64,000 bases of DNA from Candidatus Dormiibacterota bacterium (GCA_003169845.1 PNAG01000012.1:1-64000); one strand, 5' to 3'. Positions 1-8,536 are shown, counted from the stretch's first letter. Numbers and translations: made by a program. The notes: generated by a model not told the origin, from the letters alone.

Positions 1-232
1 TTGGAATGGCTGGCGCGCCGCCTGGCATCACCAGGGCCTTATTTGCGTCCGTAGGGATCGGCACCATGACCAGTTCCACACCCGCCACCTCCGAGCCCTC
101 CGCGCAGTGCAGGAGCACATTGTGGCCGCGTCGGACCATCCCGACCGCCAGATCGCAGATCACCGACTGGGCGCCGCCCGTCTGGGCCGGGCGCAACGGG
201 GTAACGGGCGATGCAACGACAGCGATCCTCAC
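1..232 (-). CDS. Glycosyltransferase family 4-like, N-terminal part (cut by window edge)
   Basis: Reading the minus strand from a GTG at 232 gives about 77 residues beginning VRIAVVASPVTPLRPAQTGG. The GG-x-QSV-x-x-DLA pattern followed by a RGHNV strand is the classic start of a GT-B fold glycosyltransferase of family 4, where the glycine-rich loop follows the first beta strand. The rest lies outside the window, so donor and acceptor cannot be inferred. The gene is divergent from the methyltransferase at 307. No convincing ribosome site precedes the GTG. The open frame on the opposite strand here is its shadow. Confidence 0.7.
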   Translation of the reverse strand, partial: MRIAVVASPVTPLRPAQTGGAQSVICDLAVGMVRRGHNVLLHCAEGSEVAGVELVMVPIPTDANKALVMPGGAPAIP

Positions 233-306
233 TTAATGGGCGCCAGGCGCTGGGTGCGGGTCAGGCCGGCAGGCAGCATCTCGCCTTAGTCTGATCGGAG
301 ACAGGA

Positions 307-1017
307 ATGGAATATGAGCGCGCGGTCGAGACGGCTCCGCCCGGGTGGCGACACTTCACGATGTCCGACCTTGATCGGCTGCCTGCCGCAGTGCGGGACC
401 ACGAGCTGGCGCGCATCCCTCATGCCGAGCGCGAACTGCTTGCCGCCGGCGATCGGGAAGTCAGCGAGAGAATCCTTAGGGCGCTCTTCTGGACCTTCGT
501 GTACCACCTTGAACCGGAGAGATGGGATGCGCTTGCACTGGTCGAACCGATCCACCCAAGCGTGCTCGCCGCATTACCTACCGCGCGGGGTCGAGTGCTA
601 GAGATTGGAGCAGGGAGCGGGCGGCTGACCGCCTACCTGGCGGAGCGATGCTCGTCGCTGATCGCAATCGAACCGTCCACCGGACTTGCCAGGTTGCTTC
701 GGAGCCGCTTGCCGCGCATTCGCGTCATTGCGGCGTGGGCCGAGGCGCTGCCGCTTCCGAACCACTGGTCTGAGCTCACGGTTGCTTGCGGATTAGTGGG
801 ACCTGACCCGACCGTGCTGAACGAGCTCGAGCGCGTGACTGTTAGTGGCGGGGAGATCGTGCTCATCAGCCCGGAGCAGCCGGAATGGTTCGAAGGCGAT
901 GGGTGGCGGCGCTTGTCCTTGGACCCGCTGCCATGCCCCCCACACGACGACTGGATCGAAAGCTTCTTCGGTCCCCTTGATCCCCCCCACGAATTGGTGT
1001 CGAAGAGGATCACATGA
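307..1017 (+). CDS. Class I SAM-dependent methyltransferase
   Basis: This 236-aa protein carries a Rossmann methyltransferase core from about residue 95. The motif I glycine loop is VLEIGAGSGRLTAYLAER, the acidic end of beta 2 is in IAIEPS, and a later hydrophobic strand (GGEIVLIS) matches the post-motif region. The first 90 residues are helical and probably form a substrate cap, including a WTFVYHLEPERWDAL stretch. The substrate is not identifiable. It is convergent with the oxidoreductase at 1029 (11-bp gap) and divergent from the partial glycosyltransferase, so any link to glycan or small-molecule modification is only positional. Confidence 0.75.
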   Translation: MEYERAVETAPPGWRHFTMSDLDRLPAAVRDHELARIPHAERELLAAGDREVSERILRALFWTFVYHLEPERWDALALVEPIHPSVLAALPTARGRVLEIGAGSGRLTAYLAERCSSLIAIEPSTGLARLLRSRLPRIRVIAAWAEALPLPNHWSELTVACGLVGPDPTVLNELERVTVSGGEIVLISPEQPEWFEGDGWRRLSLDPLPCPPHDDWIESFFGPLDPPHELVSKRIT

Positions 1018-1028
1018 TCCACGGCCGG

Positions 1029-2270
1029 CTAACTGGACTCGAGACTTGCCCCTTCGTCCGCGAGCAACGTCGGTGATGGCCGCGCGCCTTTCGCGATCAG
1101 GCGACCCGCCTTTGCCAGTTCGCCGTCCTTATCCTTCTCAGGGTCGCCACCGCGGTTGAGTCCGACGGCCGCCCGCAGCTTGCCAGCCTGAAGATAAAAG
1201 CCAACGAACTTGCGCTCGTCGAGGGATCCTCGGACAACGAAGCGATCCCATTTGGGAGCGTGGCCGATGTATTCGAGTTTGTGCTCGAACTGATCGCTCC
1301 AGAAACTGTGCATATAGCGGTATGCGGTCCGCGCGCCCAGCATCGACCTTGCTGCCGCTGCTGCCATCTTTTCAGCATTGTTGTAGTGCTCGACCCTCAC
1401 GCGTCCGAAGATCGGATGAAGGTGGTTGGCCACGTCACCGGCGGCGAAGATGCCGGCCACATTGGTGCGGCAGGTTGCATCGACGATGATTCCGTCCCTG
1501 ACTGCAACACCGGAGCCCTTGACGATTTCGACATTGGGTTCGATTCCGACCGCGACAATCACGAGGTCGCAAGCGATCCGCCGTCCCTTTTTTGTCACGG
1601 CTCGCTCGACCCGCAACGACCCTTCGAATCGGACCACTTCGTCCTCAGCCACCAATTCGATTCCGGCCGCGCGATGGATCCCGGCAAAGACGCCGCCCAC
1701 TTCGGGACCCAGAACCTGGTCCAGCGGTGCCTTGCCTCGCATGACTGAGGTGACCTTCAACCCCAACTGGCGCAAAGACGCTGCCACCTCCGAGCCTATG
1801 AAACCCGACCCCACGACAACAACTCGAGCGCCAGGTTTCGCGGCCCGTTTGATCGCATTACATTCGTCAATCGTCCGGAGCTGGTGAATGCCTGGAAGCT
1901 GAGCCCCTGGCACGTCCAAGGCTCGGTTTCGGCCGCCGGTGGCGAGCAGCAATCGTTCATAACCGATGGTGTCCCCCGACTGCAAGCTCACTCGCTTAGC
2001 AGCAGAGTCCACGCCTGAGACCTTGGCCGGCACGAGTTGAATTTGATGGTTCTTGTACCAGTCGAACGGTGCCACCATCCAGCCCGACAGTCCCTCCTCG
2101 CCACGCAAGTAACCCTTGGTTAGAGGTGGACGCCCAAACGGAAAGCTGGACTCCTCCCCGAGGATCAGCAATTCTCCGAGGTAGCCGTGTTTTCGCAATG
2201 CCTTGGCAGCGGTACCTCCAGTCAAGCCCGCCCCGACAATCACAATTGGACCGCGTGCCCGCTTAGGCAT
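1029..2270 (-). CDS. FAD/NAD(P)-dependent oxidoreductase, ferredoxin-reductase type
   Basis: The 413-aa protein has an N-terminal FAD Rossmann motif (IVIVGAGLTGGTAAKALRKHG), a second nucleotide-binding motif near residue 150 (VVVVGSGFIGSEVAASLRQLG) and the late FAD motif around NVAGIFAAGDVAN. This two-dinucleotide-domain layout with a C-terminal reductase domain is that of putidaredoxin-reductase or rubredoxin-reductase-like flavoenzymes that pass electrons from NAD(P)H to a small carrier. No ferredoxin or P450 gene is adjacent, so the partner is unknown. It lies 9 bp downstream of the gluconate permease gene on the same strand and may be co-transcribed with it. Confidence 0.8.
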   Translation of the reverse strand: MPKRARGPIVIVGAGLTGGTAAKALRKHGYLGELLILGEESSFPFGRPPLTKGYLRGEEGLSGWMVAPFDWYKNHQIQLVPAKVSGVDSAAKRVSLQSGDTIGYERLLLATGGRNRALDVPGAQLPGIHQLRTIDECNAIKRAAKPGARVVVVGSGFIGSEVAASLRQLGLKVTSVMRGKAPLDQVLGPEVGGVFAGIHRAAGIELVAEDEVVRFEGSLRVERAVTKKGRRIACDLVIVAVGIEPNVEIVKGSGVAVRDGIIVDATCRTNVAGIFAAGDVANHLHPIFGRVRVEHYNNAEKMAAAAARSMLGARTAYRYMHSFWSDQFEHKLEYIGHAPKWDRFVVRGSLDERKFVGFYLQAGKLRAAVGLNRGGDPEKDKDGELAKAGRLIAKGARPSPTLLADEGASLESS

Positions 2271-2279
2271 TGAACACTT

Positions 2280-3842
2280 CTACAGGACCAGCGACAACAG
2301 CAGCGTCAGTACAAGGCCCATGACCGAGATGATGGTCTCCATCAGTGACCAGGTCTTGATCGTCTGCCCCACCGTCAGTCCGAAGTACTCCTTCACCAGC
2401 CAGAAGCCCGCGTCGTTCACGTGCGAGAAGAACAGTGACCCAGCGCCAATCGCAAGCACAACCAGCGCCAGGTGGGTGGGAGACAAACCGGCTGCCAACG
2501 GCGCGATGATGCCGGCGGCCGTCACGGTCGCGACGGTTGCGGACCCGGTGGATAGGCGGATCAGTACGGCGACGATCCAGCCCAGCAGGAGCGTCGACAG
2601 GCCGGCCGCGAGAGCGACTTTGGCAATGGCGGCTCCGGTGCCTCCATCGACGAGTGCCTGCTTGAAGCCGCCGCCGGCTCCCACGATCAGCATGACGCCA
2701 ACGATCGGCAGCAGGCTGGCGCCGATCTTTTTGGCCAGCACGGACGCCGAGAAGCCCACCGCGGTCCCGAACGTCACCATGGCCAACAGAACGGCGATCA
2801 AAAGTGCCACGACCGGGTCGCCGATGAAGTCCAGTGCGGGCCGCAGCGCGGCACCCTTGACCATCCAGATATCCGCGGCCGCTTTGATCAGCATCAGCAC
2901 GAGTGGGGACAGGAGTGTGATCAGGGTCCACGCGAAGGTCGGGCTGCGTGTGGCTTCGGGGTCCTGCGCCGCCCCGGTGCCGCTCGAGCCCGCTCCGGCA
3001 GCCCTCGTCTCGCCGGTCGATCCGCTAGTGACCGCGAGTCCTGCTCCGGCTGCTCCGAGCGGGGCCGGCGCCCCCACGGTCCCAATCGAGCCCGCGCCAA
3101 CAGCACTCGTTGCGCCGGTCGACGCGCCAGTGACTGCTAATCCGGCCCCGCCGGCTCCGATCGGAACCATGCGGGCCGCGAGCATGCCGAACATCGGTCC
3201 GGCTACGGCCACGGTCGGAATAGCGATCACAAGGCCGAGGGCCAGGGTCAGTCCAACGTTCGCGTGCAGAATCGCAATCGCGGCGAGCGGACCCGGGTGC
3301 GGTGGGACGAACCCGTGCAGAACCGAAAGGCCTGCCAGGGCCGGGATCCCGAGCCGCATTGCAGGGCCCTTCGAACGGTGCACCGCGAGCATGACGACGG
3401 GAATGAGGAGGACGAGCCCGATCTCGAAGAACATCGGAATGCCGATGATGAAGGCGATGAGCGCCATCTTCCAGGGCAGCGTGGCAGGGCGTCCCCGAAG
3501 CAGCGTGTCCACCACCTTGTCCGCCCCGCCGGAGTCTGCCAGCAATTTGCCGAGCATTGCGCCCAGAGCGATCAGCACGCCGACGTAGCCGAGAACACCG
3601 CCGACCCCGGTCTCGTAGGACGCGGTCACCTTGTCCAGGGCAATACCCGATCCGATGCCAACGAATAGAGCGCCGATGGTCAACGCGATGAAGGCGTGCA
3701 TCTTCAAAAACACGATCAGGAGAACGACGATCGCAATGCCGACGGCCGCGACGATCAGCACCTGGATGTCGTGGCCGCTCAACGACTTGCTAGCTGCGGT
3801 TACGGTCGGAATACCGCTGTTGAGAGTGGCGAGCACGTTCAT
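2280..3842 (-). CDS. gntP: Gluconate:H+ symporter, GntP family
   Basis: This is a polytopic membrane protein of 520 aa with the GntP pattern: about 12 hydrophobic segments, the FFEIGLVLLIPVV segment and the FVPPHPGPLAAIAI motif. It should import gluconate or a related aldonate, and the gluconokinase gene is immediately upstream on the same strand, supporting gluconate use. Family members are about 440-450 aa. The excess comes from a Gly/Ala/Ser/Thr-rich insert near residues 227-300 that contains two imperfect copies of a unit of about 35 residues (AGLAVTGASTG-like and AGLAVTSGSTG-like). The insert replaces a loop between transmembrane segments and the flanking family sequence looks intact. 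Confidence 0.85.
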   Translation of the reverse strand: MNVLATLNSGIPTVTAASKSLSGHDIQVLIVAAVGIAIVVLLIVFLKMHAFIALTIGALFVGIGSGIALDKVTASYETGVGGVLGYVGVLIALGAMLGKLLADSGGADKVVDTLLRGRPATLPWKMALIAFIIGIPMFFEIGLVLLIPVVMLAVHRSKGPAMRLGIPALAGLSVLHGFVPPHPGPLAAIAILHANVGLTLALGLVIAIPTVAVAGPMFGMLAARMVPIGAGGAGLAVTGASTGATSAVGAGSIGTVGAPAPLGAAGAGLAVTSGSTGETRAAGAGSSGTGAAQDPEATRSPTFAWTLITLLSPLVLMLIKAAADIWMVKGAALRPALDFIGDPVVALLIAVLLAMVTFGTAVGFSASVLAKKIGASLLPIVGVMLIVGAGGGFKQALVDGGTGAAIAKVALAAGLSTLLLGWIVAVLIRLSTGSATVATVTAAGIIAPLAAGLSPTHLALVVLAIGAGSLFFSHVNDAGFWLVKEYFGLTVGQTIKTWSLMETIISVMGLVLTLLLSLVL

Positions 3843-3861
3843 GGGTCCCTCCCTTTTCCGT

Positions 3862-4422
3862 TCAGTCGATTAGGCCGAGCTCTTTCAGGATGTGTTGAGC
3901 TATCACGCCGGGTGCCGGACCGACATCCAACCGGATCTCCGGCTCATCCGGGGTAGGTTCCTCCAGGTCGGCGAACTGACTATCAAGCAAACTCGACGGC
4001 ATGAAGTGTCCGTGGCGCGCGGCAAGCCGTGCGGCGATCGTCTCCTTTGAGCCCGCCAGAAATACGAACACCAAGCCAGTACCCCGCCGGTTGATCACGT
4101 CTCGGTACGAACGCTTCAAAGCCGAACAGGTGATGAGGCCGTTCTCGCGGGCGGCGAGGCGGTCGTCAACCCATTCGGCGACCTTCTCCAGCCAGGGCGC
4201 CCGATCCTCGTCCGTTAGCGGATATCCCGCCTCCATCTTCTCGACGTTCGACTGAGGGTGCAGCGCATCGCCCTCCTCGAACCGCCAGCCCAGGCGGCCA
4301 GCCAGAATTGCGGCCACCGTCGTCTTCCCGCAACCGGATACACCCATGAAAACCAGCACCACAGGTTTTGCGATTGGAGTGGAGATTGAGGAGTCCCGCC
4401 CCTTGCGCATGTTCGTCGTCAT
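3862..4422 (-). CDS. gntK: Gluconokinase
   Basis: The protein phosphorylates gluconate to 6-phosphogluconate using ATP. It has a P-loop (FMGVSGCGKTTVAAILAGRL), the gluconokinase signature EEGDALHPQSNVEKM followed by a PLTDEDRAPWL segment, and the CSALKRSYRDVINR substrate/lid region, all typical of GntK. I prefer the ATG at 4422 (186 aa), which has a GGAAG ribosome site about 10 nt upstream; an in-frame ATG at 4452 would add ten residues without similarity. It is upstream of gntP with a 19-bp gap, so the two should form one transcript for gluconate uptake and activation. No GntR-type regulator is seen nearby. Confidence 0.88.
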   Translation of the reverse strand: MTTNMRKGRDSSISTPIAKPVVLVFMGVSGCGKTTVAAILAGRLGWRFEEGDALHPQSNVEKMEAGYPLTDEDRAPWLEKVAEWVDDRLAARENGLITCSALKRSYRDVINRRGTGLVFVFLAGSKETIAARLAARHGHFMPSSLLDSQFADLEEPTPDEPEIRLDVGPAPGVIAQHILKELGLID

Positions 4423-4589
4423 GCTAGGGCTTCCAGCTGGTATTGGGTCCACTGGCTTGAGGACGACCTGCGCCGGCGCCGCACCTAAGGAATAAGTCGG
4501 CCTCCTAAACTGCTGATTGCATCCGTCTGGGGGCGCAACCTTTCAGAAAATTGCTGATCTTCTTATGCCGAGGGCTGTAGAACTACGTC

Positions 4590-4985
4590 ATGAAGCAGGT
4601 CCAGTCGAAACGCAGCCGCCCGGATATCACTGCCGCGGTGCGTGGGGGAGATTGGACCCTGGGGATGAACGGTGAGGGTGTTCCCGGTCATGCCACCTTG
4701 AAGCAGGCCCTCCACTGGAAACAGATCTATACCGAGATCCTGGCGATGGAGGAGAAGGTTCTGACGCGAATCCGCCAGCTCATGGACAACCAGTCAGACG
4801 AGGCGCGGCGCGAGGTCGAGCTGACCAACGTGCCGGTGGTCGTCGCCCAGGCGGAACGATTCCGCCAGCGTCTCGGCTACTGGGAAGCTCGGGTTCACGA
4901 ACTCAACGGAGCAGCTCTCCCAAAACGCGGGCGCCGCGTACCGGCACCACCTCACTCCAACGGTTCGACTCAGACGTCGTTGTAA
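4590..4985 (+). CDS. Hypothetical protein, helical, 131 aa
   Basis: I do not recognise this protein. It is 131 aa with a basic N-terminus, a central amphipathic helical stretch (residues 40-105, rich in Glu, Arg, Leu and Gln, possibly coiled-coil) and a proline- and arginine-rich tail. It has no signal peptide or membrane segment. It is followed after 25 bp by a CsbD-like small protein with its own strong ribosome site, so the two may share a stress-related transcript. The frame is clean and ends just before the next gene's Shine-Dalgarno sequence, which supports it being real. Confidence 0.55.
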   Translation: MKQVQSKRSRPDITAAVRGGDWTLGMNGEGVPGHATLKQALHWKQIYTEILAMEEKVLTRIRQLMDNQSDEARREVELTNVPVVVAQAERFRQRLGYWEARVHELNGAALPKRGRRVPAPPHSNGSTQTSL

Positions 4986-5010
4986 CGGAATCAATCTCAA
5001 GGAGGACTTC

Positions 5011-5154
5011 ATGAAGGACCAGGTTCGTGGCAAGGCGGAAGAGATAAAGGGCAAGGTCACCGGCAACCGCCGCGAGGAGACAAAGGGCAAAGCGAGGCAA
5101 GCTGTGGGAAATCTCAAGCGCACCGTTCGCGACGTCAAAGAGGACGTACGTTAA
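5011..5154 (+). CDS. CsbD-family small stress protein
   Basis: A 47-aa frame starts at an ATG at 5011 preceded by AAGGAGG (4999-5005), an ideal Shine-Dalgarno site. The translation starts MKDQVRGKAEEIKGKVTGN and continues with ETKGKARQAVGNLKR. The repeated K-G-K-x-x-x-x-G-N units are the hallmark of the CsbD/YjbJ family, small hydrophilic proteins often induced by general stress. It is shorter than typical CsbD proteins (about 60-70 aa) and ends after the second repeat. It lies downstream of a hypothetical gene on the same strand. Confidence 0.8.
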   Translation: MKDQVRGKAEEIKGKVTGNRREETKGKARQAVGNLKRTVRDVKEDVR

Positions 5155-5345
5155 AGGTCGTCAGCCACCCGGACTAATCGCTCCAGGTAGAGGCCGCGTT
5201 CTATACCGTCCGCAGCGTGGCCGGGCGCGCAGGCAGGATCTGATCCCAAGCCGCTGTCCACGAAAGGACTCCTTGTTGTTCTCTACCTGGGCTCGCGCCT
5301 AACCAGGCGGCGTCGGTCAGCTGGCGCCCCTGTCATTGAAAGGTG

Positions 5346-6788
5346 TCAGCTCAGAGGGCCGTGAGGGACCAGGGTCACGATCAAAAGCAGGGCTGCAATC
5401 GTCATGCCACCGGTCGCGATCCAGACCAGCGCGAAGCTGACACGACCGCTAACCCGCTTCTCCATGACCTTCTTATCCGAGCCGAGCAGGGCGATCAGGA
5501 CCATCAGTGGCGGCGCGACGACTCCGTTAATGACCGCGGTGTAGAACAGGGCGCTGATCACATCGATACGGAGCAGGTTTAATGCCACGCCCGCGAGGGT
5601 CGCCATAACAATCACGGCGTAAAAGGTCGGCCGGTACTTGGGTTTCTCGGCGAGCGTCCCTTTGAGGCCCGTGAACTCGGCCAGGGCGTAGGCTGCCGAA
5701 CCCGAAAGGACTGGGATCGCCAGTAGGCCGGTGCCAATGAACCCGGCCGCGAAAAGGACGAAGGCGAGGGAGCCGGCCAGGGGCTCGAGGGCTTTGGCCG
5801 CCTGGTCGGCGGTCGCGATACCCGTCGCGCCATGGGCGTTGAAGGTCGCGGCGCTGACCAGGATGATCGCGTACATCACCAGCTGCGAGAAGGCCATTCC
5901 GACGAAGACGTCAATCCGCGCGCCACGCATCGCAGATCGGGTGACTCCCTTGCGCATGCGCTCGGTCCGCTGACCAGCCGCCTTCATCTCGTCAACCTCA
6001 GACGACGCCTGCCAGAAGAAGAGGTATGGCGAAATGGTCGTGCCCAGGATCGCCACCAGCATCGTGATGAAGGCCTTGTTGAATTCCAGGTGCGGAACAA
6101 AGGTAGCGATCAGCACTTTCACCACCGGCGGATGGACCAGGAATGCGGTGATCACATAGGCGAAAAGGGCGAGGGTGAGCCACTTGAAGGCGTTGAAGAT
6201 GACCCGATAGCTGGCAAAGAGCTGCAGCCCCACGATGAGGGCCGCCGCCGGCACCACAAGCCAGATCGGAGCAATCCGCCCCCGGGTCAGCAGCGAGCCG
6301 CCTGCCGCGATCGCACCGAGGTCGGCCCCGATGTTGATGGTGTTCGCGACCACCATGGCGAGAATGCAAAAGCCGACCAGCCAGGTCGGGAACTTGCGGC
6401 GAAGGCTGACTCCGAGCCCGACGCCGGTGTGCAGTGCAATTCGCGCGCAGAGCTCCTGCATCGCCAGCATGAGGGGGAAGGTGAAAAGCGCCGTCCAGAG
6501 GACGCCGAAGCCAAACTGGGCGCCGGCCTGCGAATAGGTGCCGATGCCGCTCGGGTCGTCGTCACTCGCCCCGGTGATGAGGCCTGGCCCCAGGATCTGC
6601 AGGAAGGCCTTGGGGCCCATCCGACGGGCGGCGCCAACGCCCGTCTCCGGAGCAACCGGCCCACCGGTGGCCGCTACATCGTCACCCTCATGTGGCGCTT
6701 TGAGGAGCTCGCCCTCCGACGGCTCGAGGTCCGGGCCGAGCTTCATACGCTGGAGGGCTGGGTCGTCAATGTCGCGCTCGGGTCCCAA
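5346..6788 (-). CDS. Nramp-family divalent metal transporter, divergent
   Basis: This 480-aa protein has about 11 hydrophobic segments and the Nramp fold signature in TM1, here ASDDDPSGIGTYSQ (residues 74-87) where canonical Nramps have DPGN. The TM6 segment reads TTISPYLFFWQAS (about 250-262), where canonical Mn/Fe transporters have a metal-binding MPH. The sulfur ligand is therefore missing, as in Nramp-related Mg-type transporters, so Mn2+/Fe2+ specificity should not be assumed. The first 60 residues are hydrophilic and acidic. The start is either a TTG at 6788 or an ATG at 6746. A foldable leader RNA precedes it. Confidence 0.82.
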   Translation of the reverse strand: MGPERDIDDPALQRMKLGPDLEPSEGELLKAPHEGDDVAATGGPVAPETGVGAARRMGPKAFLQILGPGLITGASDDDPSGIGTYSQAGAQFGFGVLWTALFTFPLMLAMQELCARIALHTGVGLGVSLRRKFPTWLVGFCILAMVVANTINIGADLGAIAAGGSLLTRGRIAPIWLVVPAAALIVGLQLFASYRVIFNAFKWLTLALFAYVITAFLVHPPVVKVLIATFVPHLEFNKAFITMLVAILGTTISPYLFFWQASSEVDEMKAAGQRTERMRKGVTRSAMRGARIDVFVGMAFSQLVMYAIILVSAATFNAHGATGIATADQAAKALEPLAGSLAFVLFAAGFIGTGLLAIPVLSGSAAYALAEFTGLKGTLAEKPKYRPTFYAVIVMATLAGVALNLLRIDVISALFYTAVINGVVAPPLMVLIALLGSDKKVMEKRVSGRVSFALVWIATGGMTIAALLLIVTLVPHGPLS

Positions 6789-6802
6789 CCGGTCTATTTT
6801 CC

Positions 6803-6913
6803 GGGTTCAGGCCCCCGCACGTTATCGAGTCGGGTTTTCAATCTCAGCACCCAACGGAGTCGTACAACCACTTTGCACCTGCGGCCCTCTCAGGCACTTT
6901 CTCGACTGAACCC
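6803..6913 (-). promoter_or_regulatory. Structured leader RNA candidate upstream of the Nramp-family gene
   Basis: On the minus strand, positions 6913-6806 (GGGTTCAG then TCGAG ending 6901) can pair with CTCGA (6829-6825) and CTGAACCC (6810-6803), closing a domain of about 110 nt. Inside it are a hairpin CCTG/CAGG (6894-6878) and a 7-bp stem GTTGGGT/ACCCGAC (6855-6829). The element fills the 137-bp gap between the DedA-type gene and the transporter and ends about 15 nt before the first start codon. That position suits a metal-sensing riboswitch, but I could not match it to a known class by eye. Confidence 0.45.
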
Positions 6914-6925
6914 CTCGCACCCTAC

Positions 6926-7783
6926 CTAGCGCAGCCGCAACTGGGGCCGGCGAGGAGGGTGATATCGGACGTCGAGCAGTGCCTCGCCCAACGTATACCC
7001 AACTGTCTCGCGGGCCACCACCAGGTAGAGGACACCCAGGATCGCGAACATTGCTGCGATAAATGCCAGGGCGTCAGAGTCGCCCCCCGCGAGGTTTGTG
7101 AACAGGCTGAGAGCGCCGGCCGCGCAGCTGACCGCAACGAGATCGAGACCGAAGGCGACTGCCAGGCGCCACCTTCCGCGACCCGGATCTGCTGCCGTAG
7201 CCGACTTTGCAGCCGGAATCCAGCGCGCGGCGACGATCCAGACAAGCACCACAACAACGACCACTGCCGCTCGCAAACCATAGGCTTCGAAGCGCCCGAG
7301 CAATCGCTCCACGGGCGCACCTACGAAAAGTCCGAGGCTCATGAAAGTCACGACCCAAAGCGCGCTCGCCGGCAGTACACCAGCCATGAATTTGCCCAGG
7401 TTCAGACCCACCGCGCCAGCGACCAAAGAGGTGTAGACGCGGAGCCCGGGCAGCAGTCGGGACGCGGCTATCTGGAGTGGTGAGGCTGCTCGGAGCCTGG
7501 CGGCGGCTCGATCGTATGGCCCGCCGGCGTGCACCCGGGCGGCAAGTGCGTGGACCCGTTTCGGCCCGATCCGCCCCGCCCAGGCGTAGCCGGTCAGCAC
7601 GCCACAAATCACGGCCAGATAGGCGAGTGGAGCCATCAACCAGATCGGAGTAGATCCACTTGCGACCAGGATTCCTGCCCCGATTAGCACAACTTCGCCG
7701 GGTGCCACTGGTATTGGGAGGCCGGCCTCTTCCAAGAAAAGGAGCGCGCAGACGATGGCGACTCCGGAGGCTGGCGGGGCCAC
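6926..7783 (-). CDS. DedA/SNARE-associated membrane protein with C-terminal RDD-like domain
   Basis: Residues 1-190 form a DedA-family membrane domain: FLEEAGLPIPVAPGEVVL at the N-terminus, an F/Y-D-R-rich central region and the SRLLPGLRVYTSLVAGAVG signature near residues 108-126. DedA proteins act in lipid carrier recycling and membrane homeostasis. Residues 203-275 add a second hydrophobic unit (RWRLAVAFGLDLVAVSCAAG ... GYTLGEALLDVRY) resembling an RDD domain, which usually has its Arg at the start and a G-x-TLG motif at the end. A DedA-RDD fusion is unusual. It is upstream of the Nramp-family gene on the same strand. Confidence 0.72.
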   Translation of the reverse strand: MAPPASGVAIVCALLFLEEAGLPIPVAPGEVVLIGAGILVASGSTPIWLMAPLAYLAVICGVLTGYAWAGRIGPKRVHALAARVHAGGPYDRAAARLRAASPLQIAASRLLPGLRVYTSLVAGAVGLNLGKFMAGVLPASALWVVTFMSLGLFVGAPVERLLGRFEAYGLRAAVVVVVVLVWIVAARWIPAAKSATAADPGRGRWRLAVAFGLDLVAVSCAAGALSLFTNLAGGDSDALAFIAAMFAILGVLYLVVARETVGYTLGEALLDVRYHPPRRPQLRLR

Positions 7784-8218
7784 GCTACTGGAGACGCTGT
7801 CGAGCTGGGATCGCGTCGCGATCCTCGGCTCGCATCAACAGCCGAATCAACCGCAATCGGGTACGCGGTCGCCACACTTGCCACCGCAACGCCAATCGTG
7901 GAGTCGTTCGCAACTCACCCCCACGATCTCTACTGTCCCGAAACATCTGCAGCAACAACCCACTGTGAGGGACTCGCCCAAGGTCGGCTTTCGCAGGGCG
8001 ATCGCGGCGCGTGGCCCAAAAACCAAAGCCTTCCTGACCCTCCTCCAACGCTACAAGGGACGTTGGGTTAGACCACAGGGTCCTTGTCAGGCGGGAGGGA
8101 TGCCGTCGAAAGAGCGTCTAATGCGCCTGACGCCATTCGGACCTAGGGAAACCGGTTTGATGACGAATCGCGATGGTATTACTGACGTTGTTACGGTAGG
8201 TGGACCACCCTCCGGCGC
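7784..8218. other. Intergenic stretch without a supported gene
   Basis: About 435 bp between the DedA-RDD gene and the small gene at 8219. Open frames here lack ribosome sites and recognisable protein features. I see no tRNA, strong terminator or repeat. Confidence 0.5.
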
Positions 8219-8467
8219 ATGCAAGCTGCCTTCAACGCCACTGTGCTCAAGCAAGTCGCCACCGAGATACGAAACATCAAGGTCGAGTATCGCGGCGTCG
8301 TGTCGGAGGAGTCCATCGATCTCGTCGCCCGCGAATCGCTCCAAAACCTCGCTGGTTCACGAGCTCCGCAGTTTGTACCCCTGTTCGTCGGCCGGTTTAC
8401 ACGCGAGCGACTGCAGGAGCTGACTGGGTTTCGGCCCCGCCTGGGATACACCCTGCTGACGAGGTAA
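8219..8467 (+). CDS. Small protein with three-helix bundle dimerisation-like domain
   Basis: This is an 82-aa protein with the sequence flow seen in short actinobacterial proteins annotated as three-helix bundle dimerisation domains: a first helix VLKQVATEIRNI, a middle helix VARESLQNLAGS and a final APQFVPLFVGRFTRERLQEL. Such modules are often fused or linked to phosphatases and regulators, but alone the function is unknown. It is the last host gene before the island's left end. The ATG at 8219 lacks a good ribosome site, so the exact start is uncertain. Confidence 0.5.
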   Translation: MQAAFNATVLKQVATEIRNIKVEYRGVVSEESIDLVARESLQNLAGSRAPQFVPLFVGRFTRERLQELTGFRPRLGYTLLTR

Positions 8468-8536
8468 GGGTAAGGAGCCGGTATACAAACCCCAGGTCGG
8501 TAGTTCGTCGCCGGGTGATCGGCCAGAACTCAGGCG

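Noticed and set aside
2203..3588. Long plus-strand frame of 461 codons
   Set aside because: It is antisense to the gluconate permease gene and has low-complexity composition without family features; a shadow of high-GC codon usage.
5832..6929. Plus-strand frame of 365 codons
   Set aside because: Antisense to the Nramp-family gene and its leader; highly charged, no recognisable domain.
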